A DNA stretch of 64,000 nt from Pseudorhizobium flavum (GCF_902502825.2 NZ_LR723670.1:2914001-2978000), one strand, 5' to 3'. Positions 8,974 to 20,963 are shown, counted from the first letter of the stretch. The notes: generated by a model not told the origin, from the sequence alone. Made by a program: numbers and translations.

Positions 8974-9753
8974 ATGGCCATTCCGAAATCCAAGTCCAGC
9001 ACGGCTTCTTCACAAAAATCAAGCTCCGCCGGCGCCCGCGCCCGCAGGCATATCCGCAGTCGCTATTCCAAGGCGGAAATGGAGGAGATCTTCCGCCGCT
9101 TCTCCGTCCAGCGGCCGGAACCGAAGGGCGAGCTTGAGCATACGAACCCGTTCACCCTGTTGGTGGCCGTGGCGCTGTCGGCACAGGCAACGGACGCCGG
9201 CGTGAACAAGGCGACGCGCGCCCTGTTCAAGGTTGCCGACACACCTGAGAAGATGCTGGCGCTCGGCGAGGATGGCGTGATCCAGTACATCAAGACGATC
9301 GGCCTTTACCGCAACAAGGCGAAGAACGTCATTGCCCTGTCGCAGAAGCTGATTGCACAGTTCGGTGGTGAAGTCCCGAGGACGCGGGAGGAGCTGGTGA
9401 CGCTGCCGGGCGTCGGACGAAAGACCGCGAATGTCGTCATGTCCATGGCCTTCGGCATACCCACGCTCGCCGTCGACACCCATGTGTTCCGCATCGGAAA
9501 CCGGCTGCTGATGGCGCCGGGAAAGACGCCGGACGAGGTGGAAGAGCGCTTCCTCAAGGTGATCCCGAAGCAGTATCTCTTCCACGCCCACCACTGGCTG
9601 ATCCTGCATGGCCGCTACACCTGCAAGGCACGCAGACCCGAATGCGAGCATTGCGTCATCGCCGATCTCTGCAAGTCTCCAGAGAAAACCTGCGATATCC
9701 CGGCCGCGCTGGTGGAGCTGCCGCCGCAGCGCATCGGAGAGATGGAGAAGTAG
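8974..9753 (+). CDS. nth: Endonuclease III
   Basis: This DNA glycosylase/AP lyase removes oxidised pyrimidines in base excision repair. It carries the helix-hairpin-helix LPGVGRKTANVV with catalytic Lys150, catalytic Asp168 in AVDTHVFR, and a 4Fe-4S cluster motif with cysteines 217, 224, 227 and 233 in C-x6-C-x2-C-x5-C spacing. The 259-residue form has a Lys/Ser/Arg-rich N-terminal extension of about 30 residues compared with E. coli Nth, as is common in rhizobia. ATG at 8974 is chosen as the first start after the DUF2244 start region. Confidence 0.95.
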   Translation: MAIPKSKSSTASSQKSSSAGARARRHIRSRYSKAEMEEIFRRFSVQRPEPKGELEHTNPFTLLVAVALSAQATDAGVNKATRALFKVADTPEKMLALGEDGVIQYIKTIGLYRNKAKNVIALSQKLIAQFGGEVPRTREELVTLPGVGRKTANVVMSMAFGIPTLAVDTHVFRIGNRLLMAPGKTPDEVEERFLKVIPKQYLFHAHHWLILHGRYTCKARRPECEHCVIADLCKSPEKTCDIPAALVELPPQRIGEMEK

Positions 9754-9756
9754 CGA

Positions 9757-11610
9757 CTACTGCGTGTGTGTCCGGATGACCTCCAGGAAATCATCCCCGT
9801 AGCGCTCGAGCTTGGATTGACCGACGCCGGAGATGCCGAGCAGGGCCTCTCGCGTGGTGGGCCGGTTGGTTGCAAAAGCCACGAGGGTGGTATCCGGAAA
9901 GACCACGTAGGGTGGAACTTCGAGGGACTTCGCGATCTCCAGCCGCGCCTGACGAAGCGCCTCGAACAGCTCCGCATCCGCGCCCTCCAGTGCCGAGCGG
10001 CTTGCGCCGGTGCTGGAGCTTCTCGAGGATCGGCCCGCCTTGGTCCGGTCCTTGCGGAAGCGGACCTCACGCTCGCGCCGGAAGACAGACCGCGCATCTG
10101 GCCCAAGCTTTAGGGCGCCAAAGGCTTCGTGGTCGATGCTGACAAGACCGGCCGCGAGAAGCTGACGATAGACAGACTGCCAGGTCCTCGCGGGCAGGTC
10201 CTTTCCGGCGCCGAAGACCGGCATATCAACATGGCCGAAGCGGATGGTCTTGTCGTTCTCGTTGCCGGTCAATACGTCGATCAGGTGCCCCGTACCGAAA
10301 CGCTCGCCCGTGCGGTAGACGGCGGCCAATGCCTTGATCGCCGCCTCCGTGCCGTCCCAGGTCTCGACCGGCTTCAGGCAGGTGTCGCAGTTGCCGCAGC
10401 CGCCTGGATGAGCCTCGCCGAAATGCGCCAGGATCGCCTGCCGCCGGCAGCCGGCGGTTTCGCAGATCCCCAGCAGCGCATTCAGCTTCGCCCGTTCGAC
10501 CCGCTTGACCTCGTCGCTCGATTGGCCGCCATCGATCATCCGGCCGCGCTGGATGACGTCCGTCATTCCATAGGCCATCCAGACCTCCGACGGCAGCCCG
10601 TCCCTCCCGGCCCGGCCTGTCTCCTGGTAGTAAGCTTCGACCGAGCCTGGCAGGTCGAGATGCGCGACATAACGGACGTTCGGCTTGTCGATGCCCATGC
10701 CGAAGGCAACGGTCGCGACGAGGCAGAGGTCCTCCTCCTTCAGGAAGGCATCCTGGTTGGCATCGCGGACGGCGCGATCCATTCCTGCGTGATAGCCGAG
10801 CGCCCTCACGCCCTGCTCGTTCAACCAGTCTGCTGTCTCCTCGACCTTGGCCCGCGAGAGACAATAGACGATCCCGCTCGAGCCCTTGTGGCGAGACAGG
10901 AAGCGCAGGAGCTGCTGGCGCGGCTGGTCACGCTCGACAATCTCGTAGGCGATGTTGGGCCGATCGAAGGAGGTGGTGAAGACCTCCGCCGAATGCAGCC
11001 CCAGTCGCTCGATGATGTCGTCGCGGGTATGCGGATCGGCAGTCGCCGTCAGCGCCATGCGCGGCACGCCGGGGAAGAGGTCCGCCAGTTGCCCCAGTTC
11101 CCGGTACTCCGGGCGGAAGTCGTGCCCCCACTGGCTGACGCAATGGGCCTCGTCTATCGCGAACAAGGCAATCTTTGCCGAAGCCACCATGTCGCGGAAG
11201 CCGGGCATCACGATCCGCTCCGGCGTCACATAAAGAAGATCGAGAGCGCCCTGATTGAGCAGACGGCAAATTTCGGAAAACTCATCCGGCGACAGCGACG
11301 AATTGAGGGCGGCAGCGCGCACGCCGAGCTGCCTCAGCGCCTCCACCTGGTCGCGCATCAGCGCTATCAATGGCGAAACGACGATCCCGACACCGTCCCG
11401 GCACAGGGCCGGAACCTGGAAGCAGAGCGACTTGCCGGCACCGGTCGGGAACAACACCACGGCGTCGCCGCCCGACACCACTCGATCTATCACCGGCGCC
11501 TGCTTGCCCCGGAAGCTGTCATATCCGTAGACGTGCCGCAGCACCGCCAATGGATCACGTGTCGGGGGCGTGTCGAACAGGGCAGAACTGATGTTGCTGG
11601 GTTGCGGCAT
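9757..11610 (-). CDS. recQ: ATP-dependent DNA helicase RecQ
   Basis: RecQ is a 3'-5' DNA helicase of recombination and replication-fork repair. Visible parts of the 617 residues are Walker A FPTGAGKS (Lys60), the DEAH box in [19 protein letters not shown], motif [12 protein letters not shown], a zinc-binding region with several cysteines (CETAGCRRQ to CGNCDTC), and a C-terminal HRDC domain (about residues 540-615). ATG at 11610 is chosen because it gives the usual RecQ length; an in-frame start 75 bases upstream is possible. The stop lies 3 bases from the convergent nth stop. Confidence 0.95.
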   Translation of the reverse strand: MPQPSNISSALFDTPPTRDPLAVLRHVYGYDSFRGKQAPVIDRVVSGGDAVVLFPTGAGKSLCFQVPALCRDGVGIVVSPLIALMRDQVEALRQLGVRAAALNSSLSPDEFSEICRLLNQGALDLLYVTPERIVMPGFRDMVASAKIALFAIDEAHCVSQWGHDFRPEYRELGQLADLFPGVPRMALTATADPHTRDDIIERLGLHSAEVFTTSFDRPNIAYEIVERDQPRQQLLRFLSRHKGSSGIVYCLSRAKVEETADWLNEQGVRALGYHAGMDRAVRDANQDAFLKEEDLCLVATVAFGMGIDKPNVRYVAHLDLPGSVEAYYQETGRAGRDGLPSEVWMAYGMTDVIQRGRMIDGGQSSDEVKRVERAKLNALLGICETAGCRRQAILAHFGEAHPGGCGNCDTCLKPVETWDGTEAAIKALAAVYRTGERFGTGHLIDVLTGNENDKTIRFGHVDMPVFGAGKDLPARTWQSVYRQLLAAGLVSIDHEAFGALKLGPDARSVFRREREVRFRKDRTKAGRSSRSSSTGASRSALEGADAELFEALRQARLEIAKSLEVPPYVVFPDTTLVAFATNRPTTREALLGISGVGQSKLERYGDDFLEVIRTHTQ

Positions 11611-11689
11611 GACATGGCTTTCGCGGGAGCGGCCTTCTTCTCCCATACCCTGGACCGCCTTCGCAAGGGCGGCACGGCCCGTCAACAGA

Positions 11690-12424
11690 TCATCGGCTCG
11701 CGACGGTTGGCTCCAGGCGGAAAGTCGGGTCGCGACGCGAAATCTTCTTGTGGAGATGCACCATCAGCCCGGCCGCAAAGAGCGGCGTCAGCAGGTTGAC
11801 GATCGGGACCGCCAGGAAGCCTGCGATCAGCAGGCCCGCCAGGAAGACGGTGCCGCGATGCTTCGACCGGAACGCGCGCGCCTCGGGTGGCGTACGAAAA
11901 CGCATGGCGGCAAACTCGAAGAACTCGCGGCCGAGCAGGTAGCCGTTCACCAGGAAGAAGGCGATCAGGTTGATCCCCGGCACGAAGAGCAGCAGCAGGG
12001 CAAGGATATTGCCCGCGATCACCACGCCGAGGAACTGCAGCGAACCGATGATGGCCTGGCCAAGCGGCATGGCTTGCCCGGCCTGATCGCCGGAATAGTC
12101 ACGTTTCTCCACCACCTCGGCGACGTCGTCGAGGAAGAGCCCCGCAATCAGAGCCGTAATCGGCGCGATCAGAAGCGCAAGCGCAAGCGCCAGCCCCACA
12201 CCGGCGAAGATGGCGGCGACAAGGGTAAGCCAGCCCGCCCAGTCGGGCACATCGGGCATGTAGACGGCAAACCACGGCCAGACCACGGAGACGAACGTCT
12301 GCCGCAGCGCCAGCCAAAGACCGACGAGGACGAGGATGGTGAGCCCGAGGACCTTCCAGAAGACGGAGCGCGTCTCCGGCGCAAACAGGTTTATGAGCGA
12401 CAGGCGGGCGGCGTCGAGGATCAT
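11690..12424 (-). CDS. CysZ/EI24-like membrane protein
   Basis: This 244-residue integral membrane protein has four to five hydrophobic segments and a conserved-looking central part with [14 protein letters not shown]. It resembles the EI24/CysZ family, whose E. coli member takes part in sulfate uptake. A sulfate importer is encoded near 50-53 kb, but not adjacent. The substrate here is not shown by the sequence. It lies just upstream of recQ on the same strand with about 79 bases between. Confidence 0.7.
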   Translation of the reverse strand: MILDAARLSLINLFAPETRSVFWKVLGLTILVLVGLWLALRQTFVSVVWPWFAVYMPDVPDWAGWLTLVAAIFAGVGLALALALLIAPITALIAGLFLDDVAEVVEKRDYSGDQAGQAMPLGQAIIGSLQFLGVVIAGNILALLLLFVPGINLIAFFLVNGYLLGREFFEFAAMRFRTPPEARAFRSKHRGTVFLAGLLIAGFLAVPIVNLLTPLFAAGLMVHLHKKISRRDPTFRLEPTVASR

Positions 12425-12492
12425 GTAGGGTCTCCGTTTGCCGGAAGCATGTAGGTTCCTCAGGCCATTGGAACAAGCGCCGCCCGACCGCG

Positions 12493-12876
12493 TCAGCTTT
12501 GGCCGTCGGTGCCCAGCGGTGCGCCCGGCAGGTAGAGCAGGATGGGCCGGATCTCGTAGACAGCAGTCGGGTTGGCGCGTTGAAGTTCTCGCGCCGCCGC
12601 GATTGCGCCGTCGATGTCTGGAAAGTCGACAACGTAGAAGCCGAGCAACTGCTCCTTCGTCTCGGCGAATGGACCGTCAATCACCATTCCGTCGCCCTTG
12701 CCGCGCAGCGTCACGGCCTCCGACGTGGGGCCGAGGCGCGCCGCGGGGCCAAGGGATTTCTCTTCCACCAGCCGGTCGTTGATCCTGAGCAACTCGGTCA
12801 TGAGGGCGGCATCTTCCTCCTCGCTCCAGGACTGGACGATGCCTTCTGCATGATAGGCGAGGATTGCAAAATACAT
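12493..12876 (-). CDS. YciI-like (DGPF domain) protein
   Basis: This 127-residue protein has the family signature DGPFAETKEQLLGFY in its second half, as in the YCII-related/DGPF family. The alpha-beta fold belongs to the dimeric ferredoxin-like group; enzymatic roles are known for only a few members. It follows the kinase gene by 41 bases on the same strand and might be read from the polyol operon, although nothing else ties it to that pathway. Confidence 0.8.
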   Translation of the reverse strand: MYFAILAYHAEGIVQSWSEEEDAALMTELLRINDRLVEEKSLGPAARLGPTSEAVTLRGKGDGMVIDGPFAETKEQLLGFYVVDFPDIDGAIAAARELQRANPTAVYEIRPILLYLPGAPLGTDGQS

Positions 12877-12917
12877 GGTCAGACCTCCGGTGTGTGCCGC
12901 GATGTCGTGGGGCGAAG

Positions 12918-14498
12918 CTAGTGGATCTCGTTCAACTCGTCCCGGTGGCGGAGCATCGCCAGAAAACGCCGATAGTCACGGTCATAGGTTCCGATCCGTC
13001 CGGCATCAGGATGGTACTCCCGATCGGCCGCGGCCATGCTCCGTGCGGCCGAGTTTAGATCCGGAAAGAGGCCACCTCCTGCTGCCGCCGTCATTGCGGT
13101 CCCGAGGAGGACGGCGTCCTCAGTCTGCGGGACAACCACCTTGCGGCCCGTGACATCGGCATATAGTTCGAGGAGAAGCGGGTTGTGGGCATGTCCTCCG
13201 GTGAGGTGCAGCGTCTCGAACCGGTAGCCATACTGCTCCATGGCTTCCAGGATGTGTCGTATGCCGAGCACGATAGCCACGCAGGTTCGCCAATAGAGGC
13301 GGCAGAGGCCGTCGAAGGATGTGTCGAGGGTAAGTCCGCTGATGACGCCCCTGGCATGGGGGTCCGCCAGCGGCGACCGGTTACCGTGGAAGTCGGGCAG
13401 GATGTTGAGATCGCCGGCGAGATCAGCGTCTTGCTCCGAACGTAACTGCTGCACGCGAGCCGCGATCCTGGCGTGGAGATCCGCCTCGGGCTCTCCGCCG
13501 GCCGCGTGCATTCGCACGACGTGATCGAGCAGAGCACCGGTCGCCGATTGGCCGCCTTCCACCAGCCAGCGGCCCGGCAGGACAGCCTCGTAATAGGGAC
13601 CCCAGATGCTGCGGCCGGGCTTGGCGTCCGTTGCGAAGGAGACGATACAGCTAGACGTGCCGCCGATCAGTGCAACCGATCGCTCGAGCGCCGCGCCCTC
13701 GTCCACGCCGCCGAGGACGCCGAAGGCGCCCGCATAGGCGTCGATCAGTCCCGCTGTCACCCTGCAACCGGTATCGAGCCCCAGTTCCAGTGCAGCCTCC
13801 GTCGACAACTCGCCTATCGCCTGACCGGCCGGAACGGTCTCGGCGGACAGGCCGCCCCGCTCCAGGAGGTCCTCCAGGCCCGCCAGCGCCAGAAAATCCT
13901 CCTGCCAGCCCTCGTCACGATGGGCGAGGTAGTTCCATTTCGCGGTCAGCGTGCAGCGGGATCGCGCAGGCAATCCTGTTGCCTTCCATGTCATGAAATC
14001 GGCGAGGTCGAAGAGATAACCTGTCCGCTCCCAGGTCATCGGCAGGCGGCGCTTCAACCACATGAGCTTCGGCATTTCCATTTCGGGGGAAAGCGAGCCT
14101 CCGGAATAGTCCAGCACGGGATGGCCGGTCGCCGAAAGCTCATCGGCCTCCGCAATGGCCCGGTGATCGAGCCAGACGATCGTATCGAAGCGATTGTCTC
14201 CGGTGGTGGAAACAGTGATCTGCCGACCATCGCGATCCCGCGCCACCAGCGAGCAGGTGGCGTCGAAACCCAGTGCCGCGACACGGTCCGCGGCGACCCC
14301 TGCCTCCATCATCGCCGCGCGAACGGCCCGGCAGGCGGCGCGCCATACGTCCTCCGAGTCATGTTCCGCATGATTTTCGAGCGGTCGTTGCATGGCGATC
14401 GGGTGCTTGGCGCGCGCGAGCAGCCGCCCGCTACGATCGAACACACCGGCGCGGGCGCTGGTCGTGCCGATATCGACAGCAACGACGTGATCTCGCAT
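12918..14498 (-). CDS. FGGY-family pentulose kinase (D-ribulokinase-like)
   Basis: This 526-residue cytoplasmic kinase phosphorylates a ketopentose so it can enter the pentose phosphate pathway. The N-terminal phosphate-1 loop VAVDIGTTSARAGVFD and the C-terminal GGHAHNPLLLELYADVTG are typical of FGGY kinases. The signature GFDATCSLV near residue 87 is the one I associate with the ribulokinase-like YDR109C/FGGY group rather than with xylulokinase. It is the distal enzyme of the smo/mtlK operon, where MtlK-type dehydrogenases make fructose, ribulose or xylulose from polyols. Substrate is an inference. Confidence 0.85.
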   Translation of the reverse strand: MRDHVVAVDIGTTSARAGVFDRSGRLLARAKHPIAMQRPLENHAEHDSEDVWRAACRAVRAAMMEAGVAADRVAALGFDATCSLVARDRDGRQITVSTTGDNRFDTIVWLDHRAIAEADELSATGHPVLDYSGGSLSPEMEMPKLMWLKRRLPMTWERTGYLFDLADFMTWKATGLPARSRCTLTAKWNYLAHRDEGWQEDFLALAGLEDLLERGGLSAETVPAGQAIGELSTEAALELGLDTGCRVTAGLIDAYAGAFGVLGGVDEGAALERSVALIGGTSSCIVSFATDAKPGRSIWGPYYEAVLPGRWLVEGGQSATGALLDHVVRMHAAGGEPEADLHARIAARVQQLRSEQDADLAGDLNILPDFHGNRSPLADPHARGVISGLTLDTSFDGLCRLYWRTCVAIVLGIRHILEAMEQYGYRFETLHLTGGHAHNPLLLELYADVTGRKVVVPQTEDAVLLGTAMTAAAGGGLFPDLNSAARSMAAADREYHPDAGRIGTYDRDYRRFLAMLRHRDELNEIH

Positions 14499-14546
14499 CT
14501 GGACGTGTTCCCTGCCCCGCGGGCCCTTTCCATCGCTTCCCCGCCG

Positions 14547-15284
14547 CTAGCTGGCGCGAGGAGACCGATGCCTGTCCGGGCCTTCCATGTGTTGGCGGAC
14601 AAGGTGGATCAAATCCGGCATGGCGTCAAACACGACATCGGGGGCCAGGGCCGCAATGCGCTCGCGGTACCCAGGCGCACCGGCATGCGATCCGCCGGTG
14701 AAGGCAAACACCGCCATCCCTGCACGCTGCGCCGCCTCGATCCCCGCCGGGCTGTCCTCGATCACGATGCAGTCCGCCGGATCCGTTTTCATGGCGCCGG
14801 CCGCGTGAAGAAAAAGATCGGGAGCAGGCTTGCCGTTCTCGACCATGCTGGCGCTGAAGATATGGGGTTCGAAGCGCTCCAGCAGGCCGGTCAGAGAGAG
14901 AGACAGGCGGATGCGCTCGGGCTGACTAGAAGATGCGACGCATATGGTGGAATCGAGCGTCTCCAGTACCCCTGCGATTCCCGGCACCGGCTTCAGTTCC
15001 TGGCGAAACCGATCATAGAGTTCATGGCGGAGATCTTCGAGAAAGGCGGCGTCGATGCTGTGGTCGAAGTCGTCATGCAGGATCTGGGCCAGGGTGGATA
15101 GGCTCCGACCGAGAAAACGTGCATAGGCCTCGTCTTCATCAATCTCGACGCCCCGTCGATTGAGCGCATCCACCAGGACCTCGACGGACAAGGGCTCGCT
15201 ATCGACGAGCACGCCGTCGCAATCGAAAATCACCAGCGGCCGCGTCCCTTGCACCACCCTCACCCCGTCATTTGACCAGAGCAT
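14547..15284 (-). CDS. HAD-family sugar phosphatase / beta-phosphoglucomutase-like
   Basis: This 245-residue HAD hydrolase has motif [15 protein letters not shown] with Asp21 and Asp23, motif II in [11 protein letters not shown], and motif [16 protein letters not shown]. The layout resembles small phosphosugar phosphatases such as YieH/YfbT, acting on sugar or polyol phosphates. ATG at 15284 overlaps the end of mtlK by 17 bases; a GTG at 15263 is an alternative just after the mtlK stop. Its place in the polyol operon suggests it removes a dead-end phosphate formed by the pathway, but this is inferred. Confidence 0.85.
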   Translation of the reverse strand: MLWSNDGVRVVQGTRPLVIFDCDGVLVDSEPLSVEVLVDALNRRGVEIDEDEAYARFLGRSLSTLAQILHDDFDHSIDAAFLEDLRHELYDRFRQELKPVPGIAGVLETLDSTICVASSSQPERIRLSLSLTGLLERFEPHIFSASMVENGKPAPDLFLHAAGAMKTDPADCIVIEDSPAGIEAAQRAGMAVFAFTGGSHAGAPGYRERIAALAPDVVFDAMPDLIHLVRQHMEGPDRHRSPRAS

Positions 15285-16749
15285 CCTGAAGATAGAGCTC
15301 CAGCGTCTTCGCCGTTCCCTCGGCCCAGAGCGTCTTCAGCGCATGCGAGAACCGCTGGCGGAAGAGCTCCGATCCGGCAACCTCGCCGAAGATCTCCTCG
15401 AAGACAAGGAAGGCGTCCGGGTTGTCCCGTGCTTCCTTCGCCGCTGCATGCAGCTTGTCAGCGCTCGCATCGTTGAAGACGATCTGCCTGCCGCTGTCGC
15501 TGGTGCCTTCGAAATAGCGGCACCAGAGCGCCGAGACGAGTGAAAGTCCGACAATGTCCTTGCCCTCGCGCAACCGGTCCGCCGTGGACGGCAGGATGAA
15601 CTTCGGCTGTCGGTTGGAACCGTCCTGCGCCAGGCGCGGGATGGTGTCGCCGATCTTCGGGTTGGAGAATCGGCGCTCGATCAGGTCGTAGTATTGGTTG
15701 AGGTTCGTATCCGGTACCGGCGGCACGATCGGGATGATCTCTTCCTTCTCGAGCTTTTCCAGGAAGGCACGGATCAGCGGATGCTCCATCGCCTCATGCA
15801 CGAAATGGATGTCGAGGAGTGCTGCCGGATAGGCGATGGCTGCATGTCCGCCGTTGAGAATGCGGATCTTCATGTGTTCGTACGGCGCCACGTCCGGCAC
15901 GAACTGGACGCCGACTTCCTCGAGCGGCGGGCGTCCGGCGGGGAAATCGTCCTCCATCACCCACTGCTTGAATTCTTCGCAAAAGACCGGCCAATTGTCC
16001 TCGATGCCGAAGGTATCGCGCAGGAAGTCGATCTCCCGCTGGCCCGTCGCAGGCGTGATGCGATCGACCATCGAGTTGGGAAACGCGACGTTATCGGCGA
16101 TCCACTGTGCAAAGGACGGATCCGACAGCGCCGCCAACCCGACGACGGCATTCTCCGTCACCTCCCCGTTTCCGGGAATGTTGTCGCAGGACATGATGGT
16201 GAAGGGCGGAATGCCCGCAGCCCTTCGGCGTTTCAGTCCGGCGACGATGAGCCCAAAGACCGTCTTGGGCCGATCCGGATTCTGGCCATCCTGGAAAATC
16301 GCCGGATGTCCGGGGCTGAATGCACCAGACGCATCAATGAAGTAGCCGCCCTCGGTGATCGTCATCGAGACGATTCGGATCCGCGGGTCGGCAAGCGCAG
16401 CCATGAGCTTGTCGGTATCGTCGGGGGCGATGATGTCGATCATCGGCGCCGTGACACGCGCTGCAGTCTTGTTGTTGTCCTGTTCGACGACCGTGGTCAG
16501 GAAATCCTGTGCGGCAAGCCTCTCACGCATCAGCGCATCCGATGGCATCACGCCGGCGCCGACGATCGCCCAGTCCAACCCATGACCCTTGTTGAACAGG
16601 TCATCAAGGTAGACAGCCTGATGGGCGCGGTGAAAGTTGCCAACCCCGAAATGGAGGATGCCGGGCGTCAGCATGATGGGATCATAGGCCGGAACGGCGG
16701 CCGTATGGGCCATCTCACCCAGTGCCGCTGAGGATAGTTTCACTGTCAT
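15268..16749 (-). CDS. mtlK: Mannitol 2-dehydrogenase, long-chain polyol dehydrogenase
   Basis: The enzyme oxidises D-mannitol to D-fructose with NAD and, in many rhizobia, D-arabitol to D-xylulose. The 493-residue chain has the family N-terminal Rossmann stretch [22 protein letters not shown] (shown only in part here: GVGNFHRAH), the TITEGGY region, and the catalytic segment [19 protein letters not shown] with its Lys, Asn and His residues. ATG at 16749 is chosen because GGAG sits six bases upstream; an upstream ATG at 16761 would overlap that site. It follows smoK by 19 bases in the operon. Confidence 0.94.
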   Translation of the reverse strand: MTVKLSSAALGEMAHTAAVPAYDPIMLTPGILHFGVGNFHRAHQAVYLDDLFNKGHGLDWAIVGAGVMPSDALMRERLAAQDFLTTVVEQDNNKTAARVTAPMIDIIAPDDTDKLMAALADPRIRIVSMTITEGGYFIDASGAFSPGHPAIFQDGQNPDRPKTVFGLIVAGLKRRRAAGIPPFTIMSCDNIPGNGEVTENAVVGLAALSDPSFAQWIADNVAFPNSMVDRITPATGQREIDFLRDTFGIEDNWPVFCEEFKQWVMEDDFPAGRPPLEEVGVQFVPDVAPYEHMKIRILNGGHAAIAYPAALLDIHFVHEAMEHPLIRAFLEKLEKEEIIPIVPPVPDTNLNQYYDLIERRFSNPKIGDTIPRLAQDGSNRQPKFILPSTADRLREGKDIVGLSLVSALWCRYFEGTSDSGRQIVFNDASADKLHAAAKEARDNPDAFLVFEEIFGEVAGSELFRQRFSHALKTLWAEGTAKTLELYLQDALVK

Positions 16750-16768
16750 AGCTTGCTCCATTCCGGCG

Positions 16769-17767
<999 letters not shown>

Positions 17768-17778
17768 GTCCGTCTTCC

Positions 17779-18603
17779 TTACTTAACCGCGCCGAAGGTC
17801 AGGCCGCGAACGAGTTGCTTCTGGCTGAACCAGCCCATGATCAGGATTGGCGCGATCGCCATGGTGGAGGCGGCCGACAGCTTCGCCCAGAACAGACCTT
17901 GGGGGCTGGAGAAGGAGGCGATGAAGGCCGTCAACGGTGCCGCGCTGGTTGTGGTGAGGCGGATCGTCCAGAAGCTCTCGTTCCAGGCCAAGATGATGTT
18001 GAGGAGAAGCGTCGAGGCAATTCCCGGCACGGCCATGGGCGTCAGCACGTAGACGATCTCCTGCCACAGCCCTGCTCCGTCCATCCGCGCGGCTTCGAGG
18101 ATCTCGCCCGGAATCTCGCGAAAATAGGTGTAGAGCATCCAGATGACGATCGGCAGGTTGATCAGCGTCAGCATGATCGTCAGGCCTATGCGCGTATCAA
18201 GAAGACCGAAGTCGCGAAACATCAGGTAGATCGGCACCAGCACGGCAACAGCCGGCATCATCTTCGTCGACAGCATCCACATCAGCACGTCCTTCGTGCG
18301 TTTTGTGGGTGAGAACGCCATGGCCCAGGCAGACGGGATACCGATCACCAGCGCCAGGATGGTGGACCCGACGGAGAGAATGACCGAGTTCATGAACGGC
18401 TTGATGTAGTCCCGCTGGGTCTGCACCGTCACGTAGTTCTCGAACGTGAAGGAGGGGATCAGATTGAAGCCGGCGATCGCTTCGGGCTCGGTCTTGACGC
18501 TGGTGATCAGGGTGTAGAGGATCGGAAAGAAGATCACGAGGGCAACGGCCCAGGCAGCGGCGGTGGCGATGATCTTGTGCCGGGTGGTGACTGCGCGTGC
18601 CAT
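17779..18603 (-). CDS. smoG: Polyol ABC transporter permease SmoG
   Basis: This 274-residue inner-membrane permease has six hydrophobic segments and the sugar-permease coupling loop [25 protein letters not shown] facing the ATPase (quoted in part: EAARMDGA). It belongs to the MalG-type family. Together with SmoF it makes the channel of the polyol importer. Start ATG at 18603; it follows smoF by 9 bases. Confidence 0.92.
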   Translation of the reverse strand: MARAVTTRHKIIATAAAWAVALVIFFPILYTLITSVKTEPEAIAGFNLIPSFTFENYVTVQTQRDYIKPFMNSVILSVGSTILALVIGIPSAWAMAFSPTKRTKDVLMWMLSTKMMPAVAVLVPIYLMFRDFGLLDTRIGLTIMLTLINLPIVIWMLYTYFREIPGEILEAARMDGAGLWQEIVYVLTPMAVPGIASTLLLNIILAWNESFWTIRLTTTSAAPLTAFIASFSSPQGLFWAKLSAASTMAIAPILIMGWFSQKQLVRGLTFGAVK

Positions 18604-18612
18604 GGTCTTCCC

Positions 18613-19485
18613 CTATCGGTCCAGGTTTCGGCCCACCGCGCGCATCAGGAAGATGGCGACGATGTTGGCGAGGATGATGGCGATGATGCCGCCCGCAGAC
18701 GCACCGCCGACGTCGTAGCCGAGCAGCGCGGTGCGGTAGATCAGGAAGACCAGGTTGGTGGAGGCGTAGCCGGGTCCGCCATTGGTCGTAACGAGGATTT
18801 CCGCGTAGACACCCAGCAGGAAGATCGTCTGGATCAGGATGACGACCGTAATCGCCCGGGCGAGATGCGGCAGGGTCAGATAGATGAAGCGGTTGAGTAC
18901 GTTGGCGCCGTCCATCTCGGCCGCCTCCTTCTGCTCGCTGTCGAGCGACTGAAGAGCGGTCAGCAAGATGAGCGTCGCGAAGGGCAGCCACTGCCAGGCA
19001 ACGATGATGATGATTGCCAGCAGTGGGTACTGGGCAAACCAGTCGACAGGCTGCAGACCCAGCAGGCGATTGATATCCGCCAGCACCCCATAGCCGGGAT
19101 GCATGATCATGTTCTTCCACACCAGCGCCGCAACCGGCGGCATGACGAAGAAGGGCGAGATCACCAGGATGCGCACGATCCCCTGCCCGAAGATCGGCTG
19201 GTCGATCAGAAGTGCAATCAACGTTCCACCGACCACCGTGATCAGCAGCACGCCACCGACGATCATCAGGGTATTCCAGATCGACTGGAAGAAGGCGGGA
19301 TCCGTGTAGAAGAAGCGGTAGTTGAAAAGACCGGCGAAGCTGACATTGGCCGGATTGAGGAGGTTGTAGTTCTGGAACGAGAACCACAGCGTCATCGATA
19401 GCGGTACAATCATCCATACCAGAAGAAGGATGACGGACGGCGCCATCATCAGGCGGGCCAGCCCTCTCGTATTCTGTGTTGCCAT
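18613..19485 (-). CDS. smoF: Polyol ABC transporter permease SmoF
   Basis: This is a MalF-type inner-membrane permease of about 290 residues with six hydrophobic segments and the coupling loop AAEMDGANVLNRFIYLTLPHL in the second half (key residues EMDGA). ATG at 19485 is chosen because a GGAGG ribosome site precedes it; the upstream frame is not family-like. A stem-loop with T-run lies between smoE and this gene, which probably sets a lower expression level for the membrane parts. Confidence 0.92.
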   Translation of the reverse strand: MATQNTRGLARLMMAPSVILLLVWMIVPLSMTLWFSFQNYNLLNPANVSFAGLFNYRFFYTDPAFFQSIWNTLMIVGGVLLITVVGGTLIALLIDQPIFGQGIVRILVISPFFVMPPVAALVWKNMIMHPGYGVLADINRLLGLQPVDWFAQYPLLAIIIIVAWQWLPFATLILLTALQSLDSEQKEAAEMDGANVLNRFIYLTLPHLARAITVVILIQTIFLLGVYAEILVTTNGGPGYASTNLVFLIYRTALLGYDVGGASAGGIIAIILANIVAIFLMRAVGRNLDR

Positions 19486-19567
19486 CCTGGCGCCCTCCTC
19501 CAAATGCCGCGGGTTCCGATCGTCGAGGACCGAGGCGGCATGTTCTTCGCTTAACGAGGCAGACTGG

Positions 19568-19598
19568 AAAAAGGCCGCCCGACGTCAAGCCGGGCGGC
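19568..19598 (-). terminator. Attenuating terminator after smoE
   Basis: Read on the minus strand, the stem GCCGCCCG / CGGGCGGC with a 9-base loop is followed by a C and five T residues. It sits between the binding-protein gene and the permease genes of one operon, so it is more likely a partial terminator or 3'-end stabiliser than a full stop. Confidence 0.75.
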
Positions 19599-19615
19599 AA
19601 CTGCTCGGGAGGAGC

Positions 19616-20929
19616 TTACTTGATGTAGCCGGCGCGGGTCATCTCGCGCACGGTCGCGGATTGCGCCTGGGCCAGCGCATCATCGACGGAAGACTGGCCC
19701 GCGACCACTGCCGAGAACAGCTGGCCGACATTCGTGCCGATCGCCTGGAATTCAGGGATCGCTACGAACTGGCCACCCGTGTAGGGCACCGGCTTCACCG
19801 ACGGTTTGGTGATGTCGGCGGCGTTCATGGCTGCAAGAGTGGGTTCTGCGAAGGCGGCAGCCTTCTTGTATTCCTCGTTCTCATAAAGCGAGGTGCGGGT
19901 ACCCGGAGGAACGTTGGCCCAGCCTTCCTTGGAAGCCACGAGCTCGGTGTATTCCTTGCTGGTTGCCCAGGCGATGAACTTCTGTGCCGCTTCCGCCTTC
20001 TGCGAGCTCGCCGGGATGGCAAGGTTCCAGGACCACAGCCAGTGGCCATGATTGTCGACGCCTTCCTTGGACGGGAAGATCGCATAGCCGACTTTATCGG
20101 CAACCGTCGAGTCATTGGGGTTGGAAACGAAGGACGCCGCCACCGTGGCATCCATCCACATGCCGCACTTGCCCTGCTGGAAGAGCGTCAGGTTCTCGTT
20201 GAAGCCGTTGGAAGAGGCACCGGCCGGGCCTGCGTCCTTCATCAGGTCGACATAGAACTGCAGAGCTTCCTTCCATTCCGGCTGGTCGAACTGCGGCTGC
20301 CAGTTCTCGTCGAACCAGCGTCCGCCGAAGGAATTCGTCAGCGCCGTGATGAAGGCCATGTTCTCGCCCCAGCCGGCCTTGCCGCGCAGGCAGATGCCGT
20401 TGATGTCGGCATCACGATCGGTGATCTTGCGCGCGGCGTCTGCGATGAACTCCCACGTCGGGCTTTCCGGCATTTCCAGGCCAGCCTTCTCGAACAGGTC
20501 GGTGCGATACATGATCATCGCCGACTCGCCGTAGAAGGGTGCCGCATAGAGCTTACCATCGACGGTGAGGCCGCCACGGATGGCAGGAAGCAGGTCGTCG
20601 ATATCGTAGTTGTCGCCAAGGCCGCTGAGCTCGGTCAGCCAGCCCTGCTTTGCCCAGATCGGAACTTCGTAGTTGCCGATCGTCATGATGTCGTACTGGC
20701 CGCCGGAAGTCGCAATATCCGTCGTCACGCGCTCCCGAAGGACGTTTTCCTCCAGCGTCACCCATTCGAGCTGGATGTCTGGGTTCTTCGACGTGAAATC
20801 CTCCGTCAGCCCCTGCATGCGGATCATGTCGCCGTTGTTGACGGTTGCGATGGTGAGCGTTTCGGCCGAAGCCATGCCGGCGAGAGCCAGCGCCGAGCAC
20901 GCGCTCAGCAAGATCGTCTTCAAAGTCAT
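19616..20929 (-). CDS. smoE: Polyol ABC transporter, periplasmic binding protein SmoE
   Basis: This 437-residue extracellular solute-binding protein (family 1, MalE-like) captures polyols in the periplasm. A signal peptide of about 22 residues ends with ASA before ETLTIATVNNGD. ATG at 20929 has a very good GGAGGAA ribosome site and fits the signal peptide; the open upstream frame runs through the operator palindrome and is not coding. It is the first gene of the transport operon and lies 144 bases downstream of the regulator gene. Confidence 0.93.
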   Translation of the reverse strand: MTLKTILLSACSALALAGMASAETLTIATVNNGDMIRMQGLTEDFTSKNPDIQLEWVTLEENVLRERVTTDIATSGGQYDIMTIGNYEVPIWAKQGWLTELSGLGDNYDIDDLLPAIRGGLTVDGKLYAAPFYGESAMIMYRTDLFEKAGLEMPESPTWEFIADAARKITDRDADINGICLRGKAGWGENMAFITALTNSFGGRWFDENWQPQFDQPEWKEALQFYVDLMKDAGPAGASSNGFNENLTLFQQGKCGMWMDATVAASFVSNPNDSTVADKVGYAIFPSKEGVDNHGHWLWSWNLAIPASSQKAEAAQKFIAWATSKEYTELVASKEGWANVPPGTRTSLYENEEYKKAAAFAEPTLAAMNAADITKPSVKPVPYTGGQFVAIPEFQAIGTNVGQLFSAVVAGQSSVDDALAQAQSATVREMTRAGYIK

Positions 20930-20963
20930 ATCTTCCTCCCGAAGATTGAGTTGAGCATTCGCT

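Noticed and set aside
10129..11799. Plus-strand open frame of 556 codons opposite recQ
   Set aside because: The minus strand encodes a full RecQ with helicase and HRDC motifs. The antisense product shows no family features and no ribosome site.
13473..15101. Plus-strand open frame of 542 codons opposite the kinase and HAD genes
   Set aside because: It spans two well-supported minus-strand genes and the gap between them, as expected for a chance antisense frame.
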